Positions 1 through 8,905 are shown, numbered from the stretch's first letter. The stretch is DNA of 64,000 nucleotides from G965237725 sp965237725 (GCA_965237725.1 OZ250151.1:2108001-2172000), one strand, 5' to 3'. The notes: generated by a model from the letters alone, not told the origin. Program-made: numbers and translations.

Positions 1-118
1 ACTCACCGGCGTCTTCTGCCAGCCTTTGTCTCAATACAATTAGGGGTCAGTCCAAACCGCCTCGCTTTTATAAAAATTGCAAAATTAATTATTATTGAAT
101 TATCATACATCAGTGTAC

Positions 119-739
119 ATGTATTCATTAACAAACTTCTTACAAGACGAAAATATTCTATCGCTCAATAATATTGTCACAACTACCGGCGCACCCCTTG
201 AAGGAAATTGCCTGTATGAACATCGTAAAGATTTTGCCCTAAATCAAACTAACAAAGAAGATTTAGGACAAAATAAATTCAATTTATGCTTGGACCGTAA
301 AAATATAATCAAAGTCGGCTTCAATGCAGGGCATTCGAGTGCATTGTATCTATATGCGAACAGGAACATTGAAATCGTATCATTTGATTTGTGCCGTCGT
401 CGATATACTGAAATATGTGCAAAGTACCTGACCGAAAAATACAGTTTTGAGCTGATAAAGGGTGATTCATTGGACACTGTACCGGCATATAATCCTGGGG
501 CTAAGTTCAGCTTGATACATATCGATGGTGGGCACACATCTAGAATAGCTTTGCTCGATATTATCAATTGTAAAAAGTTCGCTGACAAACAAACTTTACT
601 GATAATTGATGACGCCTATATAGCTTGCATTAAACGAACTATTGAGTTTCATTCTAGTTCCAAAGTTATAGCAGAGATTAATGACGAATCCTTTAGGCTA
701 GCAAAAACCAAATTTCACCGAATATTTCGTTATCCATAA
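119..739 (+). CDS. Class I SAM-dependent methyltransferase (Methyltransf_24-like)
   Basis: A small soluble protein of about 206 residues with the Rossmann signature of a class I methyltransferase. A glycine motif (KVGFNAGHSS) is followed by an acidic strand end (EIVSFDL), a second acidic loop (LIHIDGGHT), and a late strand ending in IIDDAY. This pattern is typical of the Methyltransf_24 group, often found in polysaccharide and O-antigen clusters. The substrate cannot be read from sequence. I chose ATG 119; an in-frame TTG at 95 would add eight residues, and neither has a convincing Shine-Dalgarno. It lies 6 nt before a sulfotransferase gene on the same strand, in AT-rich DNA, which suggests a transferred glycan-modification cassette. 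Confidence 0.7.
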   Translation: MYSLTNFLQDENILSLNNIVTTTGAPLEGNCLYEHRKDFALNQTNKEDLGQNKFNLCLDRKNIIKVGFNAGHSSALYLYANRNIEIVSFDLCRRRYTEICAKYLTEKYSFELIKGDSLDTVPAYNPGAKFSLIHIDGGHTSRIALLDIINCKKFADKQTLLIIDDAYIACIKRTIEFHSSSKVIAEINDESFRLAKTKFHRIFRYP

Positions 740-745
740 GTTGCA

Positions 746-1342
746 ATGATCGATCCCAAACATAGGATCATATTCGTTCGGAACCCTAAAACTGCTTCGC
801 AGTCGATACAACGTGGCTTATGGGGCAACCCTCGAAATAGACCAGATTATATTGTTAATCTTGATCACCTGCCTCCAATTGAAAATTCAATACGTTATCC
901 TGATTATTGGCAGTCCTGCATAAAGTTCACCTGTGTTCGTCATCCAATCGATCGCATAATTTCGATGTATTACCATCTCAATCGATACAGACCGAAAATT
1001 AATCTCGGAACATTTGAAGATTGGGCACGAAATGATTTTCCCTATACAAATGAAATCTGGATCAAAGAACACCAATCGGGATACAACATCATAGATCAAA
1101 TCCAATATGTTGAAGATGTTGACTTTATCATCCGATTCGAGTGCATCGATAAAGATTTCCGATGTTTTTGTGAAACTATTGGAATCGAATCAAAAACACT
1201 GGGAGTCTGTAACACTTCCAATCGTGATCGAAATGGCTTTCCTGAGATTAGCAATTCCAATTTCGAAAAGTTTCTTAATCAACGATTTCGTCTGGAGCTA
1301 GAACGATTTGACTATCCGGAATTTCCAGGCTGTTCTGGGTGA
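746..1342 (+). CDS. Sulfotransferase family protein
   Basis: This 198-residue protein matches the PAPS-dependent sulfotransferase fold (Sulfotransfer_2 type). The N-terminal RIIFVRNPKTASQSI supplies the 5'-phosphosulfate-binding loop after the first strand, and KFTCVRHPIDRIISMYYHL is the typical second PAPS-binding motif (R-x-P-x-x-R) with its following helix. These enzymes sulfate sugars or lipids on the cytoplasmic side before export. It starts 6 nt after the methyltransferase stop and is followed by membrane and glycosyltransferase genes, so a role in decorating a surface glycan is likely. The acceptor is unknown. Length is at the short end for the family but both PAPS motifs are present. 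Confidence 0.75.
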   Translation: MIDPKHRIIFVRNPKTASQSIQRGLWGNPRNRPDYIVNLDHLPPIENSIRYPDYWQSCIKFTCVRHPIDRIISMYYHLNRYRPKINLGTFEDWARNDFPYTNEIWIKEHQSGYNIIDQIQYVEDVDFIIRFECIDKDFRCFCETIGIESKTLGVCNTSNRDRNGFPEISNSNFEKFLNQRFRLELERFDYPEFPGCSG

Positions 1343-1385
1343 GGACAGTGGGGATAACGCAGATTATGACCATGCAATTAAAAAC

Positions 1386-2705
1386 ATGAAAAAAAGTAAT
1401 TTGATAGGCGGCACTCTATTTGTTGTTTCGTTCATTCTGCTGGCTTTAAACTTCTATTCAAATTTCCTTGGTAGTGCGAATCAAAAGTGGTTCGAGAATC
1501 ATCAAATGAGTGACTACGGCGAAAACCTGGTAGTGGCCCGTTTGATACTGTCACAAAAATCGGGGGTCTTTTCGAATGCTGGGCTGGGTGGCAGATTCTC
1601 AAACACCAGTAGGCATCATAGTTACTATACAGATAAAATTGAACTGACCGGCAACCAAGCGCATTACAAGACTTATAAATCACAAATAGGCGGCCAGGGT
1701 ATTGCATTCGCGATTGTGGATAAAATGACCTCTTTTTCTAATAGCACAAATATAAATCTGTTTAGGGGGTTTACTTCGATTTTAACTGCAATCACTCTTT
1801 CTCTTATTGTTCTTTGGTTTTATCTCAATTTTGGACTGGGCTGTGCGCTTTTAGTTTTAATTTCAACTCTTTTTTCTCAGTGGATTACCGTATTCGGGAG
1901 AAATATATTCTGGAGCCTGTGGGCGTTTTATCTGCCTTTTGTTACGACGCTGTTTTTACTTCATCTTGAGGAAAAACGCGCCGGGTATTCAATAAGACGA
2001 TTTCAGATATTTGTATTTTTTTCCGTTTTTCTTAAATGTTTTTTTACAGGGTATGAGTATATAACGACTACCTTGATAATGATGTTGGTGCCCTTTGTAT
2101 ACTACGGCGTTTACAATGACTGGAGTCTGAAGAACTGGATCAAGAGAGTACTGGTCACCTCTGTTATAGCGACTGTTGCCGTCTTATCGACATTTGCACT
2201 TCTTGCATATCAAATTTCTTCGCTAAAAGGTAAGCCGCAATCGGGATATCAGCATATAGTAGATTCTTTTTTGAAAAGATCTTATGGAAATCCGGAAGAT
2301 TTCGCTAAGATGTTTAGAGCATCATTGGAATCAAACGTAATCGATGTGTTTAATAAATACTGGAATGGTAAGGTATTTTTTGAAGTAATTAGCTATGGCG
2401 AGTTGATTCTAATTTTTATGTTTTTTTCAGCCCTTGTATTTGTGCCAAAGCTATACACTCGAAATTTTGATTTGCTCAAGAAGAGAAATTTTGCACTCGT
2501 TGCATCATGCTGGTTTTCAATTATCGCGCCCATTTCATGGTTTGTTATTTTTAAAGCGCATTCCGCCCTCCACGCCCATATGAATTTTATTACCTGGCAC
2601 ATGCCTTTTACCTTGTTGGGGTTTGGGGTAATAGGTGCTATGTTAATGAGCATGGTTAAAGCTCGATTCGGGAACAACCCCGAACCTGGCAGTGGAAGCC
2701 CTTGA
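1386..2705 (+). CDS. Polytopic membrane protein of unknown function
   Basis: A protein of about 439 residues with roughly eight to nine predicted membrane segments. The first begins around IGGTLFVVSFILLALNF, followed by a long periplasmic loop rich in Ser, Asn and His and then closely spaced hydrophobic helices to the C-terminus. The overall shape recalls GT-C glycosyltransferases or polysaccharide-processing membrane proteins, but I recognise no diagnostic motif. I chose ATG 1386, followed by Lys-Lys-Ser and then the first helix. An in-frame TTG at 1308 would overlap the sulfotransferase by 35 nt. It faces the convergent GT39-type gene 30 nt downstream. Function is not assigned. Confidence 0.6.
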   Translation: MKKSNLIGGTLFVVSFILLALNFYSNFLGSANQKWFENHQMSDYGENLVVARLILSQKSGVFSNAGLGGRFSNTSRHHSYYTDKIELTGNQAHYKTYKSQIGGQGIAFAIVDKMTSFSNSTNINLFRGFTSILTAITLSLIVLWFYLNFGLGCALLVLISTLFSQWITVFGRNIFWSLWAFYLPFVTTLFLLHLEEKRAGYSIRRFQIFVFFSVFLKCFFTGYEYITTTLIMMLVPFVYYGVYNDWSLKNWIKRVLVTSVIATVAVLSTFALLAYQISSLKGKPQSGYQHIVDSFLKRSYGNPEDFAKMFRASLESNVIDVFNKYWNGKVFFEVISYGELILIFMFFSALVFVPKLYTRNFDLLKKRNFALVASCWFSIIAPISWFVIFKAHSALHAHMNFITWHMPFTLLGFGVIGAMLMSMVKARFGNNPEPGSGSP

Positions 2706-2735
2706 TAGTATAAAGACCATCAACCTTTCGTTTAT

Positions 2736-4340
2736 TTACTTCAATTTCCAGACCGCAAAATATTCGTTATCCCTGAAAGTTCTCGAGTAAATTTTTTCAG
2801 TATAAGGATAATTTTCAGGGTGCCAACGATAATTACTCATAAAATAATCCGGGTCGTCCATTTCCACCCTGGCTATAGTTCTTTTGCGCAATTTCGGCGG
2901 GAGCATCAAGGTATTCAATCGGCCTGGTGCGTTCGCTATCTTAATCTTTATTTTATCCAAACTCCCCTCCTCCAGCCTGAGTATAGCCTGCAGCCCCTGA
3001 TAGTAAGAAGTGCCCCAGTAATCCATATCAAACTGATATCGAAGATTGTTCCTGTCGTAATTCGCCAAATAATTAAAAAATACCTGCTGAGTCGGATGGT
3101 AAATAATCATCACAATCAAAAACCAGGTCGTGACAACCAGCCCTGCCTGAGCCAGTCTTTTTTGAATGGACAGTGTACATTTGTCTAGAATCATGCCGAA
3201 ACCAAAAAGACCCATTAGAATAAAACTCGGGTATACGAAAAATAAATGTCGCCAGCCATCATACAATGGAGAATCGAGTATTATTGCAGCCAAAACGGGG
3301 GTGAAGAAAAACGCAGCGAAAGCGATAAAATTTCGCTCTCGTGTGTTGCTGAAAAATATCAGAGGGTTGCGGACAATCGAGCTGAACAGCATCCCGATCC
3401 CTAGAATTCCAACTAACAGGAACGGAAGCGGATTGGTAATTGAAAACCAAACCGGGAAATAGGTTTTTGGAATTTCATACCCGCGATAGAACGTACCTGC
3501 GAATAGTGTCGTGGCCGGCCCGCGATTGAAAGCAGACATATTTTGAATTGCATCGATAAAATTTCCCAACGGGTCCGACCAAAGTGCCGGCCAGGTCAGA
3601 AGAATGCAAAAGATGAACCCCAAAATAAACGGCGCTGCAAAAGAAAACCTATACGGAACTGAATTCCAACTGTCTTGACCATTTTTAAATCGATGAAAGT
3701 AATCTATCAGCAAAAACCCTAAGACAATACCTGCCATTAGAACACCTACAACTCTTAAACTGCAGAGGTAACCCGACGCCATTCCCAGTACCAAAAAGCG
3801 CCAGGAACTCTTTTTCTGAAAAGCCAGGAACAGTAAAAGATAACAGACGATCAGCATTGCTAAAAATGGAATATCTTTTGAATTAAAAAAGCTGTGTGCA
3901 TAAATCCTGGGATTTACAACAAGCATAATGAACCCAACATACGGCAGGATTTTATTGCTGGATAATTTTCTGATTAAAACAAATAAACAAAGTGCACCCA
4001 ACAGGAAAAACATGTGGGTAACGAGATGACGCAACAGGATAATCGAGCGATGATCTTCAATACCGATCAGCCTTTCAATTATGACCAGAGGCAGCTCAAA
4101 ACCTGCCCCATAGTCGCGATTATAAAAAGTTTCTAATCTGTCATCTCCGTTAAATACGTATTCATAACTGATCCTGCCAACTTTCCAACTCTCCCTCTCA
4201 TCCCAGCTCACCCCATAGTCGATAAATATGCTTAAGCCCACCAATAGAGAAATTACGGCAAGCCAGATAACCGCATATTTATCTACCAGAGCTAGCCATG
4301 ATCTTTGTGATTGACTCGTCATAATTGAGCTAAATATCAT
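2736..4340 (-). CDS. Glycosyltransferase family 39 / ArnT-like membrane protein
   Basis: A 534-residue integral membrane protein with about ten to eleven hydrophobic segments. Directly after the first helix comes SWDERESW, the acidic motif in the first periplasmic loop that marks GT-C fold transferases (PMT_2/ArnT type). Such enzymes transfer a sugar from a polyprenyl-phosphate carrier to lipid, glycan or protein on the periplasmic face. The C-terminal soluble stretch contains the WHPENYPY segment often seen at the end of this family. Its gene is convergent with the upstream glycan cassette and shares its AT-rich composition. The sugar donor and acceptor are unknown. The ATG at 4340 sits beside other upstream in-frame possibilities, so the N-terminus is not certain. 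Confidence 0.75.
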   Translation of the reverse strand: MIFSSIMTSQSQRSWLALVDKYAVIWLAVISLLVGLSIFIDYGVSWDERESWKVGRISYEYVFNGDDRLETFYNRDYGAGFELPLVIIERLIGIEDHRSIILLRHLVTHMFFLLGALCLFVLIRKLSSNKILPYVGFIMLVVNPRIYAHSFFNSKDIPFLAMLIVCYLLLFLAFQKKSSWRFLVLGMASGYLCSLRVVGVLMAGIVLGFLLIDYFHRFKNGQDSWNSVPYRFSFAAPFILGFIFCILLTWPALWSDPLGNFIDAIQNMSAFNRGPATTLFAGTFYRGYEIPKTYFPVWFSITNPLPFLLVGILGIGMLFSSIVRNPLIFFSNTRERNFIAFAAFFFTPVLAAIILDSPLYDGWRHLFFVYPSFILMGLFGFGMILDKCTLSIQKRLAQAGLVVTTWFLIVMIIYHPTQQVFFNYLANYDRNNLRYQFDMDYWGTSYYQGLQAILRLEEGSLDKIKIKIANAPGRLNTLMLPPKLRKRTIARVEMDDPDYFMSNYRWHPENYPYTEKIYSRTFRDNEYFAVWKLK

Positions 4341-4640
4341 AAATAGACGCGAAAGATCGAACTATAACTCACACTCGAAAGTAAAACACCAATGACAAAA
4401 CCGCCAATTACTTTGGGGTTCATGTCTAACGCTGGAACACACAGTGACATGAAATTTCGCGGTATACTAAGTGGATACCCCTCTAAGTTATCGATAGAAT
4501 ATTTAATTCAAGATAATTTTTTAGTAACAATCCGTTCGCGGGATATGCATACCTATAACAAAAACAGGCAAGCTAACTACACAGGCTAGTGATTCACGTG
4601 AATTAAGAGGCAACCCATAAAAATCTAAAAGTAGTAATTC

Positions 4641-4660
4641 TAGCGAGATTGATCTCGCTA
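4641..4660. promoter_or_regulatory. 20-bp palindrome (9-bp arms, 2-nt centre)
   Basis: TAGCGAGAT and its exact reverse complement ATCTCGCTA are separated by TG. A dyad this tight is typical of an operator for a dimeric repressor or of a very short hairpin. There is no T-run after it, so a terminator is unlikely. No intact neighbouring gene starts immediately beside it, so it may be a relic operator of a lost gene. Confidence 0.35.
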
Positions 4661-4922
4661 ACTTTGATTGTCGTGGTGATGAGGTGGCCCTACGCGAGCG
4701 GATACATCTGAAAATGGCGATAGCTCGAATGCCCTCGCACTAACCCACACGGTGTTGTTGATATCCAAATTTTCCTGGATATTCATGAATTGGATTCTCT
4801 AGTTTGGATTGCGTGCAAAAAACCCATCGCTCAATAACTCGTTTCAATGAAATATTGCAAATAGTTCAACGATCGCGGCAGACAATTTTGGCAACATTTC
4901 TTCAAGCCGAAATTTCCGATGC

Positions 4923-5129
4923 TTGTTTGATGTCGCCAAAACTTTGCTCAGTCAAATAGACTATACTCTTTTAGCCCTATCAATCAGAGGAGAATGGACA
5001 GGACAACGACTCACTATTGAATCAACCGGAGGAAGAGCCGATGAATTCAAGGTGGTTGAGTTGCCTTTTTATGAACCAGAAAAGAAAATTGCCAGGGGAC
5101 TGGATAAAACCATCCCCGTAGTCACCTGA
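4923..5129 (+). pseudogene. Possible C-terminal remnant of a GcvT/aminomethyltransferase-like protein
   Basis: A 68-codon open frame whose last 40 residues (GQRLTIES, then VVELPFYEPEKKIARG) resemble the C-terminal barrel of GcvT and dimethylglycine dehydrogenase proteins. There a 'G-x-x-L-x-V-E...A-x-V-x-x-x-P-x-Y/F-D-P' pattern is usual. The folate-binding domain expected upstream is absent, so if the resemblance is right this is a decayed tail of a gene once used in dimethylglycine or sarcosine demethylation. That would fit the betaine genes to its right. The resemblance is by eye and weak; it may be a chance frame. Confidence 0.25.
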
Positions 5130-5158
5130 ACCATTTATTATTATTGAGGAATAATCTT

Positions 5159-5536
5159 ATGCTTGGATATGTCATGGTCGGAACCACCGACTTAGCCCGT
5201 TCCATCAAATTCTACGATGCCGTTCTAACCCCCCTTGGACTGGTGCGTGATGTTAACGACGACCTTTATACTGGTTATAGCCCAAAAGACAAACCCGAAG
5301 AAATCGAGTTTTATGTCACCACGCCCTTTAATGAACTGCCTGCAACCAGCGGTAACGGTACAATGATTGCACTTGTAGCAGAATCCAGAGCCCTTGTTGA
5401 TGCGTTCCATGAAGCGGGGCTGGCCAATGGCGGTACCGATGAAGGCAAGCCCGGTCCCCGACCCGAGGACGGCAGCATTTATTATGCCTATGTGCGTGAC
5501 CCCGACGGCAACAAAATCTGTGCCTACTGCGGCTAA
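5159..5536 (+). CDS. VOC (glyoxalase/bleomycin-resistance) family protein
   Basis: A 125-residue single-module vicinal-oxygen-chelate protein. It opens with GYVMVGTTDLARSIKFYDAVL, the usual first beta-alpha unit of a glyoxalase-like fold, and ends with YYAYVRDPDGNKICAYCG, the typical metal-ligand-bearing last strand (D-P-D-G-N-x-I). The reaction is not identifiable. ATG 5159 is preferred because a GAGGA Shine-Dalgarno lies at 5146-5150; an upstream TTG at 5144 is less likely. It stands alone on the plus strand next to the minus-strand CitE-like gene. Confidence 0.8.
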   Translation: MLGYVMVGTTDLARSIKFYDAVLTPLGLVRDVNDDLYTGYSPKDKPEEIEFYVTTPFNELPATSGNGTMIALVAESRALVDAFHEAGLANGGTDEGKPGPRPEDGSIYYAYVRDPDGNKICAYCG

Positions 5537-5591
5537 CTAAACCTGGGCGATAACACTAAAAGTTTTCTCCCTGGAAATTTGAATTCAGCCC

Positions 5592-6470
5592 TCAGGCTGA
5601 GATTCGATCCGCAATAGCCAGGATACGATACATATTACGCAACACCGGTTTTTCGATGAGCTTTCCATCGATGACCACAAGGCCGGTGTCCGCTTCCTCA
5701 AAAGTTTGAGTGATGCGTCTGGCCCGTGCGATCTCATCGACCGTCGGGGTAAAGACTTCGTTTAATGCTGCGATCTGCTTTGGATGCACCGAGCCTTTAC
5801 CGGCGAAACCTAATGCCTTTGCCTTTTTTGCCTCGGCCACCATGCCCTCGGGATCTTCCAGATCGAGATAAGGCACATCAATAACATCGAGGCCCGCGGT
5901 AGCCGCCGCATGGGCGACTCTTGACCGCGCATACAGCAGGGGCTCCCATGCATTCTCGCAGCGCAGTTCCGCTGCCATATCAACACCGCCGAAAAATAGC
6001 GCGTCGATACGTGGGCTGCATTGAGCAATTTCAAATGCAGCCTGTAGTCCGCGGTTGGTTTCAATAATAATGTGTAAACGTGTAGGGTGACCCCGTTCGG
6101 TCAAAAGGTCATCCAGCCAGATAATTTCTTCGGGGGTTCGAACTTTCGGTAGCATCAGTGCGGGTGGTGGCGTATCCGTTCCCAGGACTGCCTGCACATC
6201 GGCCAGACCAAAAGCCTCGCGCAAACAGTTGATCCGCACAATGCGCTCGACGCCATCATCTGCCTGGGGCTGTTCGAACAATGCCAGCGCTAACTTGCGC
6301 GCCTCATCCTTGTCTCTGGGTGCAATGCCGTCTTCCAGCTCAACGCAAACAATATCCGTACCCGATATCAGGGCTTTCGGGAACATCTCTGGCTTGAGGC
6401 CTGGTGCAAAAATGAAACTTCGCCTCGGTCTCAGCTTGTGTTTCAGTTCGGGCATGGCTGTGTCATTCAT
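5592..6470 (-). CDS. HpcH/HpaI aldolase / CitE-like (malyl-CoA lyase family) protein
   Basis: A 292-residue TIM-barrel lyase of the CitE/HpcH group. It has RRSFIFAPGLKPEMF at the N-terminus, the acidic VCVELEDGIAPRDKDEAR motif (metal-binding region), VRINCLRE, MLPKV, IIETNRGL, and the C-terminal GFAGKGSVHPKQI that closes the CoA pocket. Family members cleave or form malyl-CoA-type thioesters. An AGGA Shine-Dalgarno precedes ATG 6470. It sits 146 nt downstream of the DJ-1/AraC regulator on the same strand, so both may share a transcript. Placement beside carnitine genes suggests processing of a C4 acid or CoA ester from trimethylammonium compounds, which is inference. Confidence 0.8.
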   Translation of the reverse strand: MNDTAMPELKHKLRPRRSFIFAPGLKPEMFPKALISGTDIVCVELEDGIAPRDKDEARKLALALFEQPQADDGVERIVRINCLREAFGLADVQAVLGTDTPPPALMLPKVRTPEEIIWLDDLLTERGHPTRLHIIIETNRGLQAAFEIAQCSPRIDALFFGGVDMAAELRCENAWEPLLYARSRVAHAAATAGLDVIDVPYLDLEDPEGMVAEAKKAKALGFAGKGSVHPKQIAALNEVFTPTVDEIARARRITQTFEEADTGLVVIDGKLIEKPVLRNMYRILAIADRISA

Positions 6471-6616
6471 AAAGGGTATTCCTGAATTATATTAAACTTC
6501 GCCCAAAAGTAGTTTTAGCCGGGGTGTTGATGTGGTGATGTCGATGTCGGGAATTCTGCCAAGATAGCTGCAAAATTGAAACTAAAATTTATTGATAGCT
6601 GTAAATTTGCCATGTC

Positions 6617-7654
6617 CTATCGAGTGTCGGGCTCATGCAATCCAGCATGACTTGGAAACGAACGAAAATGGAATGGAACCCGCCCTTCGGATCGATCCTG
6701 GGTGGGTGACAGATTAAATCGTTTTCGGTAAGTTCGGGAAAAATTCTCCGCAGAACGATATCCACAGGCTGCGGCAATTTCAACGATGGACATTTCTGTT
6801 TGGGTCAACAACCCCCGCGCCCGATCCAGTCGTACATCGGCATAATATTTCACTGGGGTGATTCCGGTGTGATGCTTGAACACACGCTCTAGCTGACGCT
6901 GGGAGATACCTATAGCCTGGGCAATTTCCGGCTGGTCCAGCGGCTCCTCAAGATTACGCTCCATCAATAATATGGCTTCGCGTACATGAGCCGGGGCTGC
7001 ATGCCCCACGGGTTCCATATTGCCCGAGAGCTGGTTTTCCCCTGGGGAGCGCAGTCGATCATGAAATATATAGCGGGCTGAGGCATTGGCCAGATCCAGA
7101 CTATGATTCAAACGAATGACTTCAAGGGCAAGATCTGTAGCCGCGTGCCCCCCACAACAACTCAAACGGTCGCGATCAAAAGTGTATAGTGCTTCGGACA
7201 ATTCAACCTTGGGAAACAGTTCAGAAAATGCAGCCATGTGCTCGTAGTGAACGGTAACCCTGTAACCATCCAGCAGTCCTGCATAACCAAACAGAAACGC
7301 ACCGGTATCAACACCGATCAAGTTGCTGCCACGTCGCGATTGGTTTATCAGCCAGTCCAGCAGCAAAGGAATTTTGTATTGTTCCGGAGTCCAACTTGCA
7401 TTAACCACAACATAATCATATTTATCCGGATGATCTGAATAAATCGAACTATTCTCAATACTCAATCCATTGCTGGCCACCACATTACTGCTCGTAGGCG
7501 CCAACCAGTCCCAGCGATACAGCGGTGTGCCGTGTAGATAATTTGCCGCACGAAAAGGATCTACAATAGCATTGGCTGCCAGACTGTTGAATCCAGGCAA
7601 CAACAGCATGCCAATAGAATAATGCTGGTCCGGGGAAGTTGGATTTGTGTTCAT
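6617..7654 (-). CDS. GlxA-type transcriptional regulator (DJ-1/PfpI domain plus AraC HTH)
   Basis: This 345-residue protein has an N-terminal DJ-1/PfpI-like sensor domain (about residues 15-180) and a C-terminal AraC/XylS double helix-turn-helix (about 225-325; note QPEIAQAIGISQRQLERVFKHH and EIAAACGYRSAENFSRTYRKRF). This architecture is that of GbdR and CdhR, the glycine betaine and carnitine responsive activators of Pseudomonas. It is divergent from the Rieske-BKACE-carnitine dehydrogenase operon with a 108-nt spacer, so it is probably the activator of that operon. The ligand (carnitine, dehydrocarnitine, betaine or dimethylglycine) cannot be told from sequence. In the same direction it is followed by the CitE-like lyase. 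Confidence 0.85.
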   Translation of the reverse strand: MNTNPTSPDQHYSIGMLLLPGFNSLAANAIVDPFRAANYLHGTPLYRWDWLAPTSSNVVASNGLSIENSSIYSDHPDKYDYVVVNASWTPEQYKIPLLLDWLINQSRRGSNLIGVDTGAFLFGYAGLLDGYRVTVHYEHMAAFSELFPKVELSEALYTFDRDRLSCCGGHAATDLALEVIRLNHSLDLANASARYIFHDRLRSPGENQLSGNMEPVGHAAPAHVREAILLMERNLEEPLDQPEIAQAIGISQRQLERVFKHHTGITPVKYYADVRLDRARGLLTQTEMSIVEIAAACGYRSAENFSRTYRKRFNLSPTQDRSEGRVPFHFRSFPSHAGLHEPDTR

Positions 7655-7707
7655 GATTTCTCGAATTTATGACGATTATTGCACGATATATGGCGAATAA
7701 AGTCAAA

Positions 7708-7713
7708 TATAAT
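7708..7713 (+). promoter_or_regulatory. Candidate -10 box of the Rieske/carnitine operon
   Basis: A consensus TATAAT lies 50 nt upstream of ATG 7763, and no good -35 hexamer is found at the proper distance. A strong -10 without -35 is common at promoters switched on by AraC-family activators, and such an activator gene is divergent next door. This is a sequence-only guess. Confidence 0.35.
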
Positions 7714-7762
7714 GTCGATTAGGTTGTTAGCATTATCCGAAACCATTTTGAGGAAATTATCC

Positions 7763-8905
7763 ATGGGTATTCAGCTTAACTCAGAAGAATTTGGTGAAGT
7801 CAGTGAGGGGTACGATCCCGATCCATTCAGTTCCTGGTCGATCAATAGCCGCTGCTACCAGGATCCAAAATTCCTGCAACTGGATCAGGAACAGATTTTT
7901 CATCGCTCGTGGCAGTTTCTGTGTCATGAATCCAAGCTGGCATCCCCTGAAAATTACATCGCTGCAGATATCCAGGGACAGAGCGTTTTTGCAACCCGGG
8001 ATCATAATGGTGAATTGCGCGCTTTTTATAATGTCTGCAAGCATCGTGGCCACGAACTGGTGTCCGGCGAAGGAAAAAAGAAAATCATCGTCTGTCCCTA
8101 CCATGCCTGGAGTTACAGCCTCGACGGTAAATTAAAAGCCGCAAGGCGATCGGAATTTCTGAAAAATTTTGATCAGTCAAAAATTTGTCTTGATCAAGTT
8201 CGGGTAGAAGTATTTTGTCACCTGGTATTCGTTAATCTCGATGTCGATGCAAAACCACTGGCTGAGCAGTCCGAAGGCCTGGCTGGGGAAATCATGAGCT
8301 ATGCCCATGATCTTGCTGATCTGAAATTTGCCCACCGTCTCACCTATAACTTGAAGGCGAATTGGAAATCCGTGGTGGACAATTTTCTTGAGTGCTATCA
8401 CTGTCCAGTGGCCCATAAAGACTTTTGCACACTAGTAGACATGGACACTTATAAAGTTAAAACCCATGGCATCTATTCCAGCCACATGGCCAAGGCGGGC
8501 CTACCCGGTAACAATGCCTATACGGTGGATGATGCCACGGTGACCGATCACGCAGTCTGGTACCTGTGGCCAAACACAACGTTGATGCGTTATCCTGGCC
8601 GCGGAAATTTTATGGTCTGGCGATTTATTCCCACCGGCCCGGAAACGACCTATGAAGAATTTGATTTCTTTTTTGAAACCGATGAGCCCAATGAAGCCGA
8701 GCTAGAAGCGATCAAGTTTATTGACGATGTACTACAGCCAGAAGACATCGGACTGGTGGAAAGCGTTCAACGTGGCATGAACACACCGGCATTTAATCAC
8801 GGTCGGTTTCTGGTGGATCCAAAAGAAAGCGGCATGAGCGAACACGCCGTACATCATTTCCACGGATTGATTTTACAGGCCTATAGAAAGGCCTGTGGGG
8901 CGTGA
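7763..8905 (+). CDS. Rieske oxygenase alpha subunit (carnitine/glycine betaine monooxygenase-like)
   Basis: This 380-residue oxygenase component has a Rieske [2Fe-2S] motif, C92-x-H94 then C111-x-x-H114 with 16 residues between, and a mononuclear iron site in NWKSVVDNFLECYHC (H213, H218). Position 210 is Glu where most ring-hydroxylating oxygenases have the bridging Asp; Glu there is known from the carnitine oxygenase CntA/YeaW. Quaternary amines are therefore the likely substrates. No dedicated reductase gene (CntB/GbcB type) is in the window. ATG 7763 follows a GAGGAAA Shine-Dalgarno; an upstream TTG at 7679 is unlikely. Its stop overlaps the next gene's GTG start. Confidence 0.85.
   Translation: MGIQLNSEEFGEVSEGYDPDPFSSWSINSRCYQDPKFLQLDQEQIFHRSWQFLCHESKLASPENYIAADIQGQSVFATRDHNGELRAFYNVCKHRGHELVSGEGKKKIIVCPYHAWSYSLDGKLKAARRSEFLKNFDQSKICLDQVRVEVFCHLVFVNLDVDAKPLAEQSEGLAGEIMSYAHDLADLKFAHRLTYNLKANWKSVVDNFLECYHCPVAHKDFCTLVDMDTYKVKTHGIYSSHMAKAGLPGNNAYTVDDATVTDHAVWYLWPNTTLMRYPGRGNFMVWRFIPTGPETTYEEFDFFFETDEPNEAELEAIKFIDDVLQPEDIGLVESVQRGMNTPAFNHGRFLVDPKESGMSEHAVHHFHGLILQAYRKACGA

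Larger units (their letters stand above)
4590..5158. other. Mostly non-coding interval with a palindrome and a gene remnant
   Basis: No full-length gene is visible between the glycan block and the VOC gene at 5159. The interval holds a 20-bp near-perfect palindrome (4641-4660) and a short open frame (4923-5129) that may be the tail of a degraded gene. The mixture suggests a junction between a transferred segment and the catabolic region to the right. Confidence 0.5.

Noticed and set aside
4392..4589. 65-codon plus-strand frame after the GT39-type gene
   Set aside because: No family resemblance, no Shine-Dalgarno, in AT-rich gene-free DNA; short enough to be chance.
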